A stretch of 64,000 nt of DNA from Chlamydoabsidia padenii. Its lineage: Eukaryota > Mucoromycota > Mucoromycetes > Mucorales > Cunninghamellaceae. Of this stretch, positions 38,296 to 51,631 are shown one piece after another. Location: the NCBI GenBank assembly GCA_025330725.1, contig JAIWND010000017.1, positions 62,001 through 126,000 on the forward strand, read 5' to 3'. Position numbers and translations under genes: made by a program. Position 1 is the first letter of the stretch; every line of letters begins with the position of its first letter. Under the pieces are notes generated by a model. That model was given only the letters and a program-made list of their open reading frames with translations. It did not search any database and was not told where the DNA came from.

Positions 38296-39090
38296 TTAAG
38301 CTACAAGGGCTTTCTTGCCAAAGTGGCAGTCAAGGGCCAGTAGGCTTCAGGTTCTTTTCGGATCTCGACGGCTAAACGTTGCATATATGCTTCATATTTC
38401 TCATCTGTTTTCAAATCAAAAGGTTCAGCCAAGTAGGGTTGAAGAGTTTTGTAAAATTGAAGCATGTTTGACGAGTTGGCTTGATTAACAGGATCGGTTC
38501 GACCTATATATGGATTATCGGCGTTTGAAAAAAGTTTCCCCTCAATGCATGATTACCTCTCAACCTACCAAAGTAACTTCTTTTGGCATCGGATTCAACC
38601 ACTTCAAATCCAATATTACTCAAATAACCAGAAATTCCGAGGTTAGCATAAGGTACCTGTCCACGATTTTCCATAAAGGTTACCAATCGTTCCATCATAT
38701 CTCGAACAAACTCATTACCCCCCATTGTTTGACCACAATCCTTAGATTCAATGAATCCTCCAGGTTTCAGCACTCGGTAAAGTTCCTTCAAAGCAATAAT
38801 CCATTCCTCTTTACGGAAGGCTAGAATCAGTAATCGGAGACTGATAAAGTCAAAGGTGTTGTCTTCAAAAGGCAATCCTTCGAGGACATTGGCAACTTGG
38901 AAATGTATGTTGGATGGGACACCAACCTATAATCGAAAGATTCCTTCTTCTGGTATAAAGATTCTTAGTTACATATCTTTGTATTACCTTGGGAAACACA
39001 TCACTGATATCAACACCATAATATTGGCAGTTTGGCTCCTCACTAGCCACATCCTATGCAAGTGTTTGTTTATATCCCGACATTCATTTC

Positions 39091-39138
<48 letters not shown>

Positions 39139-39560
39139 CTCACCATGATCCATGTACCTGGACCACACCCGCAATCGAGGATTTTGGTATTGGGATTCTT
39201 CATATTCACATATTCTTGAACTTTGGGATTAAAGTTTGTACTAGAGCGATATAAAAAGAGTTTGAATTAGACCCCATTTTCCCGCCCTGTTACTTGATGA
39301 TCAAGTTACCCGTTAAAAAGCGCCTTGATTGCCATGTGTTGCTATTGTTCCACCCATTACAAAAAAAAAAAAGGTATGGGTATCAGATTTTGATAAATGA
39401 TCATCACACCTACCTTATTCAATCTCTGGTTTTCGATATCATCGTTCGGAAGCCAATAGGTCGAGTCTGTAGTATGAAATCCTCGACCGCCAATCATAGT
39501 GGAGCCGGGTTTACCTTGCTCATTGGAAGATTCCAAAGATTGTGTTTCCGCTGGTGGCAT
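38296..39560 (-). CDS. SAM-dependent class I methyltransferase
   Basis: A Rossmann-fold methyltransferase of the fungal type with an N-terminal YWLPND segment. ATG 39560 (MPPAETQSLES) to TAA 38296-38298, in about six exons. Landmarks: FHTTDSTYWLPNDDIENQRLN, QHMAIKALFNG, motif I KILDCGCGPGTWIMD, acidic loop YYGVDISDVFP, motif II-like VLEGLPFEDNTFDFIS, RVLKPGGFIESKD (post III) and a C-terminal ARKALVA. The substrate cannot be told from sequence. The acidic Asp in GVDIS fits SAM ribose binding. An intron holds an A-run (sense) of about 40 bp at 39097-39136. Confidence 0.87.
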
Positions 39561-41532
39561 TTTCAAAGATAGTTAATAAAGGAGGAACCCCCCCCAAAAG
39601 GATGGGCTTTATATATTCACACTCACGAATGTTTACTGCTGATTGTCTGTAATCGATTATCACGGCACATGCTTCTCAAGATAGCAACTTCAATTCAAAT
39701 GGGTTATTTATGCGGGTAGCTCGGTCAACAAACTTGCTTGGCAGACCAATCATCTTATGCACTGATTTAAGGTTTACATTGCCATTCTGCATTGTAGCTT
39801 TTCAAACCCCGACGCATTGATACCTGAAAACGGATACCTATTTCAAATATAACTGTATACACCATAATCATTACCGACATTACTTATTAATACTCAATTA
39901 AAGTTAAGCCTTTTACGCGGGTCCGTTTTATGCTGTCATGCTGTCAAATGTCTTTTTTGCGAGAGTGGCGGGTTTGCAATTTATCACTGGAATACTAGGC
40001 AGATTGAGCTTAAGGAAGAAGCCACTCCTAAGAGGAAACTATTGTCAGAGTATACTTCTCTTATAATTTAAGTCTATTCATTGATGTAACATACTGATGA
40101 CATTGGGATTAATTTTAAGAAAAAAAAAAGAACATTAGACCTCAAACCAGAATACAATGTTCAAACCCCGCCAATGTCTTCTTGTTCTTATTTTAGCTCA
40201 CCACATTAACTATGCACAAAACAATTTACTCGATAATGGTAATTTTAAGGCAAATACACGGATAACTTGCATATGATACTATCTTTATATTGTATTTCGA
40301 TTCTTTCCAATGTATAGAGACTGTCATGTCGCCTAAAATAGCTCAAGAGAGATAGGAACTTGTGCATTATTCTTATCAAATGCATATTATGTCTTTGCAT
40401 TTTATATGGCGCTTCATACTAGCATTACAAAATAATTTGATAATGAATACAACTGACACAATGATCATAACTGATTGCAGATATATCCACCCATTATTCA
40501 ACTTGGAGAGAGACTGCATATATAAATTTGGGCTCTACAACCAGTAACGACTGATAACGCTTTCCCTCCGTGATCATGCCCCCAAATCGAGAATTGCTAT
40601 GCGCATTGAATTTTGGTGTTCGGCGTTTGAAAATGAATTTTTCTTTCGCCTACAAAAAAAAAAAAATCTTTGTCGCAAAGGAAAGGTAAAAGTCATTGCA
40701 AGCCTAAACATACTAACACTAGAACCTTGGTACTTGACTTTGCGGTAAAGTATGTTGGAAATGGGTCATAGTGTCCACATGGCCACTTTAATCATTAGCA
40801 TCCGTTGACAATGGAGCGAGGAGAGCCCACTCATAATCTTAGTAAGGAATCAAGGTAAAGCGGGGTTTGAACACGAAGTGGGTTTCATGGCAGGTAAAAG
40901 TCATCGCAAGTTCGGACAGATTGACACAAGGGACTTGGTGCTTGGCTTTTAACCTAAATACCATAACCATTTGACGTTTAATAAAAAACCCATCTTTTCA
41001 TATCACTTATTTTTTATTGATTTGATTGACTACACCTAAAAATCGTACGATTTCCCCAGCACTGACTTTTTGATTTCTTTTCCTAAATATGATTGCTTTT
41101 GATCATTTTTTTTCAACCACTTTTAAACACCGTATATTTTATTGTTGCTTTTATTTAATTAATGAAACTAGTAGATATAATAAAAGATACTATATACTAA
41201 ATGATGGTAAAGGTTGGTAAAACAAAGACAATCATCAAAGGATGGTATAGATCGTTAATTGATGCCCCTGATTTTTTTTGAGGCGGGAATCCAAAATTGG
41301 AGCAAAGCAGGATTGTTTTATTATGTAAAAAGTCAAGTAGTTTATTGAATGATTGAGATGATAGAAGTACGTATCAAATGAGAGGAGAATGGAGGAGGTA
41401 TATTAACTACTAAAAAGATAATGTAAAAAGATGATATAAAATAAAAAGCCATGTAAACTAAACATCTTCTAAAAAAAAAGGAAGCCAACTATAAACGAGG
41501 CACACACTACACACCCGAGAGAATGACCAACA
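39561..41532. other. Two-kb gene-free region rich in promoter-like motifs and diverged repeats
   Basis: Three exact motifs, TTCAAACCCCGAC 39801-39813, TTCAAACCCCGCC 40160-40172 and GCGGGGTTTGAA 40860-40871, plus GGCGTTTGAAAA at 40622-40633. Two diverged, tandem copies of a unit starting AAGGTAAAAGTCATTGCAAG (about 40682) and AGGTAAAAGTCATCGCAAG (about 40894) resemble the 240-bp units at 46.2-46.9 kb. No gene seen. Confidence 0.5.
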
Positions 41533-43982
41533 TTACCATCCTTGAGCAGCATTTTGAGTTTTCAAATAATCAAAGACCTTGTTCCCAGTTTGTTCATCCT
41601 TGAGTTGAATTAAATACACCATACTTGATTTTTCATTGTCATTGGAGAGTAAAAAAGTGATTCGTTTATTCGTCAGGCGTTCCACATTCCCACTACGTAC
41701 AATAGAGCTAATCAATGTGTTCTTGTCGTCTTCTATGTATACATGTATCTTTTGACTGGGAAGTTGTTGAGATATCCGCATGGCTGTACTTTTGATTGGG
41801 TTCCATTTTGATGTTTCGTTTTGTACAAATAGTTTGCATTTGCATTGAAACACATGTTTGAGTGTTTGTGGTACATCTTCCACCGAAGGGGTTTCATCAC
41901 GTAGTTCGACAGCTTTTGTTTCCGGACGATGGCGTTGTTGTTGTTGCTGGGTGGATGATGATGATGATGATGGTGGTGTTGAAGAAGAAGAGAATGGTTG
42001 AGGTTGATTAGATGATTCGTGGTGCATACGATGTAACATTGCCAGTAGATTGGAAGCATCAGCTGGATGTCCAAAATGAATCAGGTAGTTTTCTTGCTGG
42101 GATGCCATGTTGACAGAGATGCTGATGTCTGTTGGGGAAGGTTGACTGATTACCATACTAGGTACAATCCAAGCATTCAAGTATACTTGTCCGGATGTTT
42201 GAAGTTGTACAGCCAAGCATGACCGACCACCGTATGTTAAACGCACCTGAAGAGTACATTGTCCATCCACCGCATACCAAGAATTACCCTTCCAATGGAA
42301 TACTTCGCATCGATTATTGCTGTATAGTACTTGGCGAACTTGATTTTGTTGATCATCCATCAAAGGGGTTGTTCTAGATTGTTGATAGGTAGACGGCTGC
42401 AAAGAAGGAGAGCCATTACCTGTTTGTTTTTGAGAAGAAGCAGGTAGATGTTGTTGATTTGCAGGTGTTCCGGTGCGTGGTAGAGGAGATCCAGGGACTG
42501 GTCCATAAAGTTGTTGCGTAGTTGAGTTAATGGATGATGTGCGCAACAATGGACTCGCCGCTTGCTGGTTTGAAAGTGAAGAAGTCTGCATCCTTTGACT
42601 ATTGTTGTTTTTGTTGTTTAATCGTGAGAGAGGTTGCTGAGCTGATGGAATCGACTGTTGCTGATGAGATAACCCAGACGTGTTGCTGATAGGTCCATGA
42701 TGATTGGAGCGAGCCGCCACCAATGATGTGTTGCCTGATGGTATGATAGGAGATGTGTTTTGCTGTATCGTTCGGTCTGGTGATTCCATCGTCAAAGCCA
42801 TTTCTTTCTTCGAAGATGTTCGTGGTAAAAGAGTTGCCCCTGGTGCCGAAGAAGAAGATCGTTCAGGAAGATGAGTGGTAATACCAAAAGTTCGATCTTT
42901 GTACATTGTTGTAAGACGTGTACCTGGGTTGTTAGTTGATGAATTTGACAAATAATCGTTTGTTTTTTGAGATACAGCCTGCATAGCCGCCACCGGAGTT
43001 ACAGCTTGTTTTACTTGTATCGCACGAGGAGAGACAGGTCGAGGAGAGTCACCAGTGACTGGAGATAAAGTTCGCTGAGAAGAGATCGATGTTGCTGAAA
43101 CTGGTGTTGGTAATTTTATTTGTGTTGGTGTTACGGGAGAGTTATCTCGTGTTGTCGCCGTTGTGTCGATTGATTTGATGTCATCTTTTGTGGTAGTAGT
43201 CTCCAATGATTGATTGTAATCGATCGTTTCATCATCCAGTTTTTGTACCATTGCGATCTTGGGCTGAATAAAAGCCAATTGTACTTGAGAAGAGACTTCA
43301 TTCTTGGCAGACGAGGTAACAGTAATAGCGGTGTCGGTCACATTTGGCATAGTAGGAACAGTATCCAGTATCTTGACAGTACGGGGCTGAATATTAAAGA
43401 GATCACCATCATCATCACCAGAAGGCACTTGTTTACCACTATTCCCAATTTTTGTGTCGTCATATTCATCTAATACCAATGATGAGCCATAACCATCCAA
43501 GCTAGCATCACCATCCGCGCTTTCCAGTAGAGAGACTTCGCCAGTATTTGTGTAATATGAGGAGATGTCATCTTGTTGCAGGATATTGTTCTTCTTTTGG
43601 AGCACCTGTTGCATGATCGAGGAGTTGTCAAGTGAAGGTGTATCAGATGTAGCTGAAGATTTTTGTGATATGTTGAGGATTCCTTCCAGTCGACGGGTAA
43701 TTTGGACAAGATATTCAAAGTCAGTACGGTTTGATTCGATAGACTCCGACAAACGCTGTGATACAAATCGACAAAAAGGCACGTTAGTATACGGTTTGAC
43801 ACAATCATCTTCTTCTCTGACTTACATTATATAGACCATGATAATATTTCAGCTGTTGTATAGGAGCATCAAAGAGAAGTTCAAGAGTGATATCATGCAG
43901 AGACGATTGAGATAGGTTCTATTAAAGATAAAATGGCGCGTTAGTGGGTGTGATTGTTTTTTATTTGATCAAGTGTCCGTGT

Positions 43983-44043
<61 letters not shown>

Positions 44044-44772
44044 CCTTCAGTAAGCTTTTAATGGATTCATTGGCCAAAATGTCATATCGTTGATTGAGAT
44101 TAGAGATATAACACCTTGAATAATTGGTATAAGGGATTTCCATATCGTGCACCTAAAGTTAAATATATGAATTAGTATCGATCAAAGATTACAAAGTCCA
44201 ATTGTATAATTACCCAATGTATAAGCAAGTTGCTTAGTTCTTGTGGAGCCTGAGCATTTCCAGCAAATTTTACCAATTTCTATTTGTGCCAAGACATGCC
44301 ATAAAAACAAGGTGAGTACATTAGACATATAATGAGTGTATTGTTGCTATTTAGTTTACCTGGTTAAATCTTTTGTTCACAAAGAAGATGTCACTGGCAT
44401 ATTTCAGCAATTCAGTGAAATCAGGGGCAGCTTGGGTAGTTTGCTTCATCCAGAGAGGTGCAAGTTGCTATATTTTGAAGTAAATAAGTAGCGGTAGTTA
44501 GTAAAATGTTACATATTTATACATAGGCACTAAATATAAGGGGTGAGGGGACGAAGGAGGAAGTTTAATATAATGGTATAGTTTAGTATACTTACTGAAT
44601 CAATGACCTTCAAAGTTTTGAGATAAGTGGTTTCAACTTCAAGTAAATCAGTTAAAGGATGTTGAGATGATTTCATATTCGATTTAGCTGAGTATTGAGA
44701 AGTTGTAGAAGGAGGGACACCGAAGCCAAAGTTGCTGGTGGAAGAGGACGTAAAAGTAGATGTCGACAACAT
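41533..44772 (-). CDS. Dbl-homology (RhoGEF-like) protein with PH-like C-terminal domains
   Basis: The N-terminal exons read like a DH domain: HPLTDLLEVETTYLKTLKVI, then APLWMKQTTQAAPDFTELL, DIFFVNKRFNQKLVKFAG, HWVHDMEIPYTNYSRCYISN and YNRLSESIESNRTDFEYL. A DH domain would activate Rho-type GTPases. A long disordered region (Ser, Gln, Thr, Pro) follows, then two segments with PH/RanBP1-like character: one with CEVFHWKGNSWYAVDGQCTL and a C-terminal one with KCKLFVQNETSKWNPI and FLLSNDNEKSSMVYLIQLKD. ATG 44772 (MLSTSTFTSS); a leader intron ends two codons upstream (acceptor TTTTCCAG). Stop 41533-41535. An intron bears an A-run (sense) of about 50 bp at 43988-44039. Domain labels are by eye; the exchange activity is inferred. 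Confidence 0.72.
43988..44039. repeat. Homopolymer run in intron of DH protein gene
   Basis: About 52 consecutive T (plus strand), i.e. an A-run on the sense strand only a few bases after the donor site. Confidence 0.95.
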
Positions 44773-46154
44773 TAACTGGAAAAGCAAAATATAAATAAAG
44801 AAAAAGTGAGTATCTTGATCAACACAGAATTATATTCGTTTGTCATAATAAGCATCTTACGGTATGTAATGGGTGGAAGGTAAACAGTAATTGCAAGAAT
44901 ATTAATAAAGGGGGAAAGTGTTGTGTCAAGAATGTCGGGATCGGTTAAGGAGAGGGAGGTGAGTGGATCAAATTATTGGACTATATAAGGGGATTAGAGA
45001 TCACACTATAGGGTCATAGATTTAAAAAAAAGTAAAGTGAATAAAATGGAAGAAACAAGTGTGAAAAAGAAAATAGGTTGCCCTCTCAATTTTGTTAAGC
45101 GGGAGTTGCACGAATCATTTACACCCCGCCAACATAACTCTCTGCACTTGACAGGTGTCTTTTTTAGCACTTGGACATAAACAATGTCCAAGACATGAAA
45201 TTCATGCAAAAAGTAGTGAAAATGCATATTTAGAACTAGTGATGACATTTCGCTGTGTTATAGAGTCAACAAAGGAAACTTCAATGGAACTATCAATAGG
45301 TACATTTATGTAAGAAGGCGATATTCCTTCAATCCCTAAAGTCACACAACCAAGCAAACACTAAAAAAGTTTAAGTTATATAATGGTGATCAAAGACTGG
45401 AAATGCATAGTTTAATTAATGAACAGCAACATTTTTTTATAAAATCCAATGTATGGTATCCCTCTTGTACGGTTTTTGAGGAAAAAGAATACGATGACTG
45501 AGGACAATCATGATCTTACTTGAAACGACCACAGTGACAAACAGCCTGACGAGATCGGATTCAATCGCCGATTAAACATTGGGTAAATGTTTTTTTGTTT
45601 CCCAATCATTATGCAAGTATGCTATCATGATGATTGAGTCGAGTGCATTTCATATAATCTGTACCTCCATAGTGGATACTACCTTTTTTTTTTTTTTTTA
45701 CCAATGAAAAAAGTCAAAGTTATATAATGCTCGTTTGTTTATGATCAGTCATCTTCTGAGTCCAGGGCACGTGGCACGATTAAAGCGGCGTTTTAGAAAA
45801 GAACCTAATAGGGAAAAATTAAGAAACTCTCCATATTATCGTGTCACAGTGAATGTAGATTGATAGTCTATATATCAAAAGTATGATTACTATTACATTA
45901 ACTCATAATAGAATGGAATACATAGTATCACATGAATCTTCCTTGAGGCGATTCTAGCTGGTTAAGCGAAATCACTGATACGGATTTAGGTATAATATGC
46001 TCAACCAACTTGTTTCTATATATTATCAATCTACCGAAAACTACGAGCCTTCCCTTCCCCCAGAAATCACGTATTTTGAAACACAGCCAGGTTTGACAAT
46101 CAGTACTCCCCAACAAGCACCTCACCCTCTCTCAAAACACAAATCTCATTCTAC

Positions 46155-46198
<44 letters not shown>

Positions 46199-46199
46199 C
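44773..46199. other. Upstream region of DH gene and start of repeat zone
   Basis: Includes the leader intron of the DH gene (about 44780-44859), a CACGTG E-box inside GGCACGTGGCACG near 45766-45778, and from 46058 a copy of the dispersed repeat shared with 20208-20498, ending in a T-run of about 35 (46160-46194). No gene recognised. Confidence 0.45.
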
Positions 46200-46918
46200 A
46201 AAAGTCAGGTTAAAAGGAGCTTGAGGCTATATTGCTCCACACAGAGGACTTGGTACATTGGCTATTATGTAAAGTTTGTTGGAAATGGGCTAAGGAATGC
46301 ACATGGTCACTTTTGTCATGAGCATCACTTGTTCATTGAGGCAGTAGGGCCCTCTTAAAATTCCAAGCGAGAGTAAGCGGGGTTTGAACTAAGTTTTGTC
46401 TTGTGTGTCAATTTTCATTATGCAACCTTTTTTTTTAATAAAAGTCAGGTTAAACGATCTTGAGGCTATACTGCTCCATACAGTGGACTTGATACAATGA
46501 CCATTATGTAAGGTTTGTTGGAAATAGGCTGAGGAATGCTCAAGGTCACTTTTGTCATTAGCGTCGCTTGTTCATTAAACTAGTAGAGCTCTCCCAAGAT
46601 TCAAGGTGAGGGTAAGCAGGTTTTGAACTAAGTTTGGTCTTGTGTGTCAATTTTTCATTCTGCAACTTTTTTTTTTTTACAAAAGTCAGGTTAAACGATC
46701 TTGAGGCTATACTGCTCCATACAGTGGACTTTATACAATGACCATTATGTAAGGTTTGTTGGAAATAGACTGAGGAATGCTCAAGGTCACTTTTGTCATT
46801 AGCATCGCTTGTTTATTAAGCCAGTAGAGCACTCTCAAGATTCAAGGCGAGAGTAAGCGGGGTGTGAATTAAAATTTGTCTTGTGTGTCAACACCTGATA
46901 TTCAAGATTTTTTTTCTT
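46200..46918. repeat. Three tandem ~240-bp units upstream of PHYHD1-like gene
   Basis: Units begin AAAAGTCAGGTTAAA at 46200, 46440 and 46681. Each continues with CTTGAGGCTATA(C/T)TGCTCC, GGACTT(G/T)(G/A)TACA, ATTATGTAA(A/G)GTTTGTTGG and GGTCACTTTTGTCAT, then an AAGCGGGGTTTGAA-type element and CTTGTGTGTCAA. A T-run precedes each unit, which is an A-tail when read on the minus strand. Units two and three are most alike. The element is exact in the first unit (46377-46388) and has one mismatch in the third (46857-46868, 92 bp before the next start codon). Confidence 0.93.
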
Positions 46919-46959
46919 TTTCCTTGTCTTTCTTTCCTCCTTTTTATATTTTTAACATT

Positions 46960-48344
<1,385 letters not shown>

Positions 48345-49586
48345 TTATAAACGAACGACCCGACCCTACTTATAGTGTACTTCCCCCCCCCCGTTGATCT
48401 AGCTACTTGATGTTTTATATCTTTTTTTTTTCTTTGTTATTTAAATAAAAACGGTGCACATGACTTTGATCGACTTGGCCTGTTAAACATTTGTCTACTT
48501 GTATTTGTCTTTTTTACCTAGTGCCACTGATATGATACCTATTATTATGTGTCATCCAAAGAAGAATAAAAGGGACGTGATGTTTAATTGATCCTGTCTA
48601 TATTGTAGAGCATATTACTTTTGTTTATTACAAATAATAAAATCATCATTCTTTATTGTATACATTTTTACCAACATCTAATTTAATAGTATCACTATTA
48701 CTACAAGTCAATTCTGCACACTTAAAGTAATCCAAGTTGTCGTTCTACCAATCATCATATCCTGTAGTGGGAATCCCAGGCATCCTATCCTTGACCAACA
48801 ATCATATTAGTGGTGATTCAGCCTGGGACGTGCTATTCTTTTATAAAGTAAAGTAGTAAAGAGTATATTAACCACCAAGACATACTACCCCCTTTACCCC
48901 CTTGTTCCATCATATCCTTTCTACGTTAACTTGAGCATAAAAGAAGTCAATCATCTTGTCGAGTGCGTTTTCCTGGCTATCCGATTCAGTGTTGATCATC
49001 CATTCCAAGTTTATTCCTAAAGTTAGAGCTTGAATCTAAAAAGAGAGAAAGAGAGAGTGAGCCAAGTTCTGGGATACCTGCCATACAGCCAACAATTGAT
49101 CGAGGTCCAAAAAAAATATCAAAAGTAGAGAAAACAAAGATCCCTAAATAAAAAAAAAAAGAGAGTGTGTGAATATCAGTGGTGTTATCATGCCATTACG
49201 CCGTTCAGTCAGTTGCATGAGTTGGATAAAGAAAAAGAAGGGTCTTTGTGGTCTCATCCCAAATTAGAACATTGTCGGAATTGGAAAATAATCGCTATGA
49301 GAATAAAGCAATTTGATTGGCCGAATATTGCACCATCATTATCGTTTTTGAATGGACAGTGAAGAAACGCTTGTGTATATATTGAACGGGGAGGGGCAAC
49401 ACATTTCAATTCTTTTCTTCCCACTTTCTTTTCGTTTATACATCTTACACCATTACTTCCTTTTTTTTTTTAAAAATACTAATTGTTTATTCACATTGGG
49501 GGGATACATAATATCAACTATGACTACACTTTACCACGTTTGCGATAACTATTGGGGCATTCTGATTGGTGGATAATTATATACGA
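48345..49586. other. Intergenic region with possible orphan exons
   Basis: 1.24 kb downstream of both neighbours. Contains the orphan exon pair at 48910-49143 and, at about 49308-49331, a block nearly identical to the tRNA-Leu upstream sequence (GCAATTTGATTGG then CGAA.ATTGC), followed on the plus strand by TATATATTGAA near 49374. No gene with a start could be built. Confidence 0.4.
48910..49143 (-). pseudogene. Orphan C-terminal exons, possibly TetR-regulator-like
   Basis: Two segments joined by a 42-bp GT-AG gap (49036-49077) read LDLDQLLAVWQ and then IQALTLGINLEWMINTESDS, QENALDKMIDFFYAQVN and a stop at 48910. The gap would have a good pyrimidine-rich acceptor. The pattern A.tLGi.LEWmi....D...ALDkmidFf is reminiscent of bacterial TetR C-terminal helices. 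No helix-turn-helix N-terminal half was found, so this is a relic or a misreading. Confidence 0.25.
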
Positions 49587-50839
49587 CTACAACAACCCCT
49601 TCTCTTGGCGGGCACCCTTGATGGAATAAAAAGAGCATTGACTTGCACTTCGGGCTTTACCTGTGGTCTCTTCAAATGTTTTACAAGATTTGTATGGGGG
49701 TGTGTACAGATGTAAGGACACTGCACCTTGCACTCCACTTGGGTTAGCAATTCGGTGTAATCCGATTTTGTCTATTAGGTAAGAAAGTATCAGTCACTAT
49801 TGTATCACACATGACTTATCTCTTCTTTTTTTCTTTTTTTCTTTCTCACACTCCGATTCTCATGATGATAGGCAACATCTTTCCGAACACCAATCAAAAA
49901 TCAACACTTACCATGAATATAGGCAACTTGATTCGGATGTAAAATGGTACTCTTTGTTACATGTAATGGATTATCCGACGACATCAATAAATCTTGTGCT
50001 TCCTCCGAAGTATCGGCGGTGATATCAACATTGGAAATAGCCTTATCTTCAATCAACTTGGAAGGATACTCGTACAATGTCTCCTGCAGGTTTCCATCAA
50101 GTACCTTCATGATGCAATGTGACCCAGCGTGATCATGGATAGGACTAGTTTGGAAAAGGTAAAATAAATCAGTACACCAAATCCCATAATGAATGGGGGT
50201 CGTGGGAAAAAAAAAGAACTAACAGTTGTTGTGTTTTTCTGTTGTAGATAGTACAGTGAACATTACCTGTGTCTTTCTTCTGACCAAGCTAAGATCATCA
50301 GATTGAACTATGTAGGATGACGACAATTATAACAAAACGAATAGGAAAAACGGCAATAAAACAATCATCATCAACAAGTATAAACAACATAAAGACAATG
50401 AATGAATGAAAAAGACATCAACAGGAACGACGAAACGAACGATTACAGCAATGATCAATGACCAAACGAAAATGACCCGGCAAATAACCACAATGAAGAA
50501 CGACCGATACAAGGTAAAGAAAGAAAAAAGAAAAACAGTCTGTTAGCAAATATTGTCAATTTGAACAAACATTTTACTTACCTTGCCATTGCCATCATCA
50601 ACCAAATTTCTAGTATAGGGCCTGGATCTGTCGAACAAGGTATACTTCTCCCAGTCATTGGAATTGGAGCCATACTTTTGCATCAATTGGATAATCTCAT
50701 TGTGGTCAATATGCTCGGAGTCAAGACCATCTTCAGGGCCAAGGACATTATGGATATCTTGGATAAGGTGTTGAAGTGTGTAGCTTGCACTATCTTCTTG
50801 GGGGGTCTCAATGGTTACTTGATTGATAAATGGTGCCAT
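49587..50839 (-). CDS. CDO1: Cysteine dioxygenase (cupin)
   Basis: Oxidises L-cysteine to cysteine sulfinate using non-haem iron, the entry to taurine and sulfate formation. ATG 50839 (MAPFINQVTIETP) to TAG 49587-49589, about four exons. Exon 2 gives FNLMILAWSEERHS; exon 3 the first cupin motif SPIHDHAGSHCIMKVLDGNL with ETLYEYP; the last exon the second motif GLHRIANPS and AVSLHLYTPPY. Three iron-binding His are present (HDH and LHRI). The Cys of the Cys-Tyr crosslink corresponds to GSHC(I). Intron 1 (50308-50581, 274 bp) is much longer than other introns in the window. THOC2 starts divergently 792 bp away. Confidence 0.94.
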
Positions 50840-51631
50840 GTTTGTAAAGGTAGGGGTTGTGTTAGAATGGAATAAAAGAAAAGATATATAATGATACCTT
50901 TTTGTTTCACTGACTTGATCTCCTTTTTATACCTTTTTAAATCTCTTTTAGGTCTCACTCCAACCAATCGTATTCAAGCTGACTATGCTACCTATCTATT
51001 TTATACAAATGTTCAAAATTGGCTCCGATCGGACGGGAATTTGGGGGAGGGAGGTATTCTTATATCTGGCTATCTTGGTGGATAAGGTTTGTTAATTTGA
51101 CCATCTTTGTTATTTAGGGGGGGGGGAAATAACCGGATGTTACTTGATTTGTGTGGGGAGGATCGGAGGCAAAAACAGGGTAAATACAGCTATTTACTTC
51201 AAGTGCCTTGCGGTGATCCTCTACGGTCTTTGTTGGTTTAGTTTCTACTTATAGTTTTACTTTTATAGTTTATAGTTTATAGGAAATATATATAGATCAA
51301 TAGTCTTTTAACTTGTTTTAATATAAAATCATTACAACTGTCAACTACAAATCATAAAGTCTTTTAATAATTGATGGTTTTTTTTTTTGTTTTGTTTTGT
51401 TTTGATAGAAAAGTCAACTCAGTGTATCACTACACATATCATGCAATAGGTGGTCTGAAGGACACTTTTGCCTACAATGAAATTTGGCGGAATTTCAAAC
51501 GAGGATATTCACATTCCGACAACCGCTGGTGTTTTCTTTTTGTCTTTCCAATTTTTTATTTTTTTTATTTTTTAGTTTCTTCTTCACTTTGTACATCAAA
51601 CCCCGTTATCCACTTTTAACCCAACTCCCTT
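50840..51631. promoter_or_regulatory. Divergent promoter CDO1 / THOC2
   Basis: 792 bp. G-run at 51118-51126. GGCGGAATTTCAAA at 51486-51499 and TCAAACCCCG at about 51598-51607 are imperfect relatives of the shared promoter motif near the THOC2 start. No gene in between. Confidence 0.4.

Noticed and set aside
45997..46224. Small plus-strand open frame NYEPSLPPEITYFETQPG as a gene
   Set aside because: It lies in the dispersed repeat and ends in a polyphenylalanine run from a T-run. The matching copy at 20.2 kb does not keep the frame.
46200..46918. Tandem units as a tRNA-derived SINE array
   Set aside because: The TTCAAACCCCG stretch resembles a B box, but no A box lies upstream on that strand and the third unit has a mutated copy. 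Left open as an A-tailed repeat of unknown origin.
49519..49575. Short plus-strand frame after the TATA-like stretch
   Set aside because: Only 18 codons, no continuation through plausible splice sites, so not listed as a gene.
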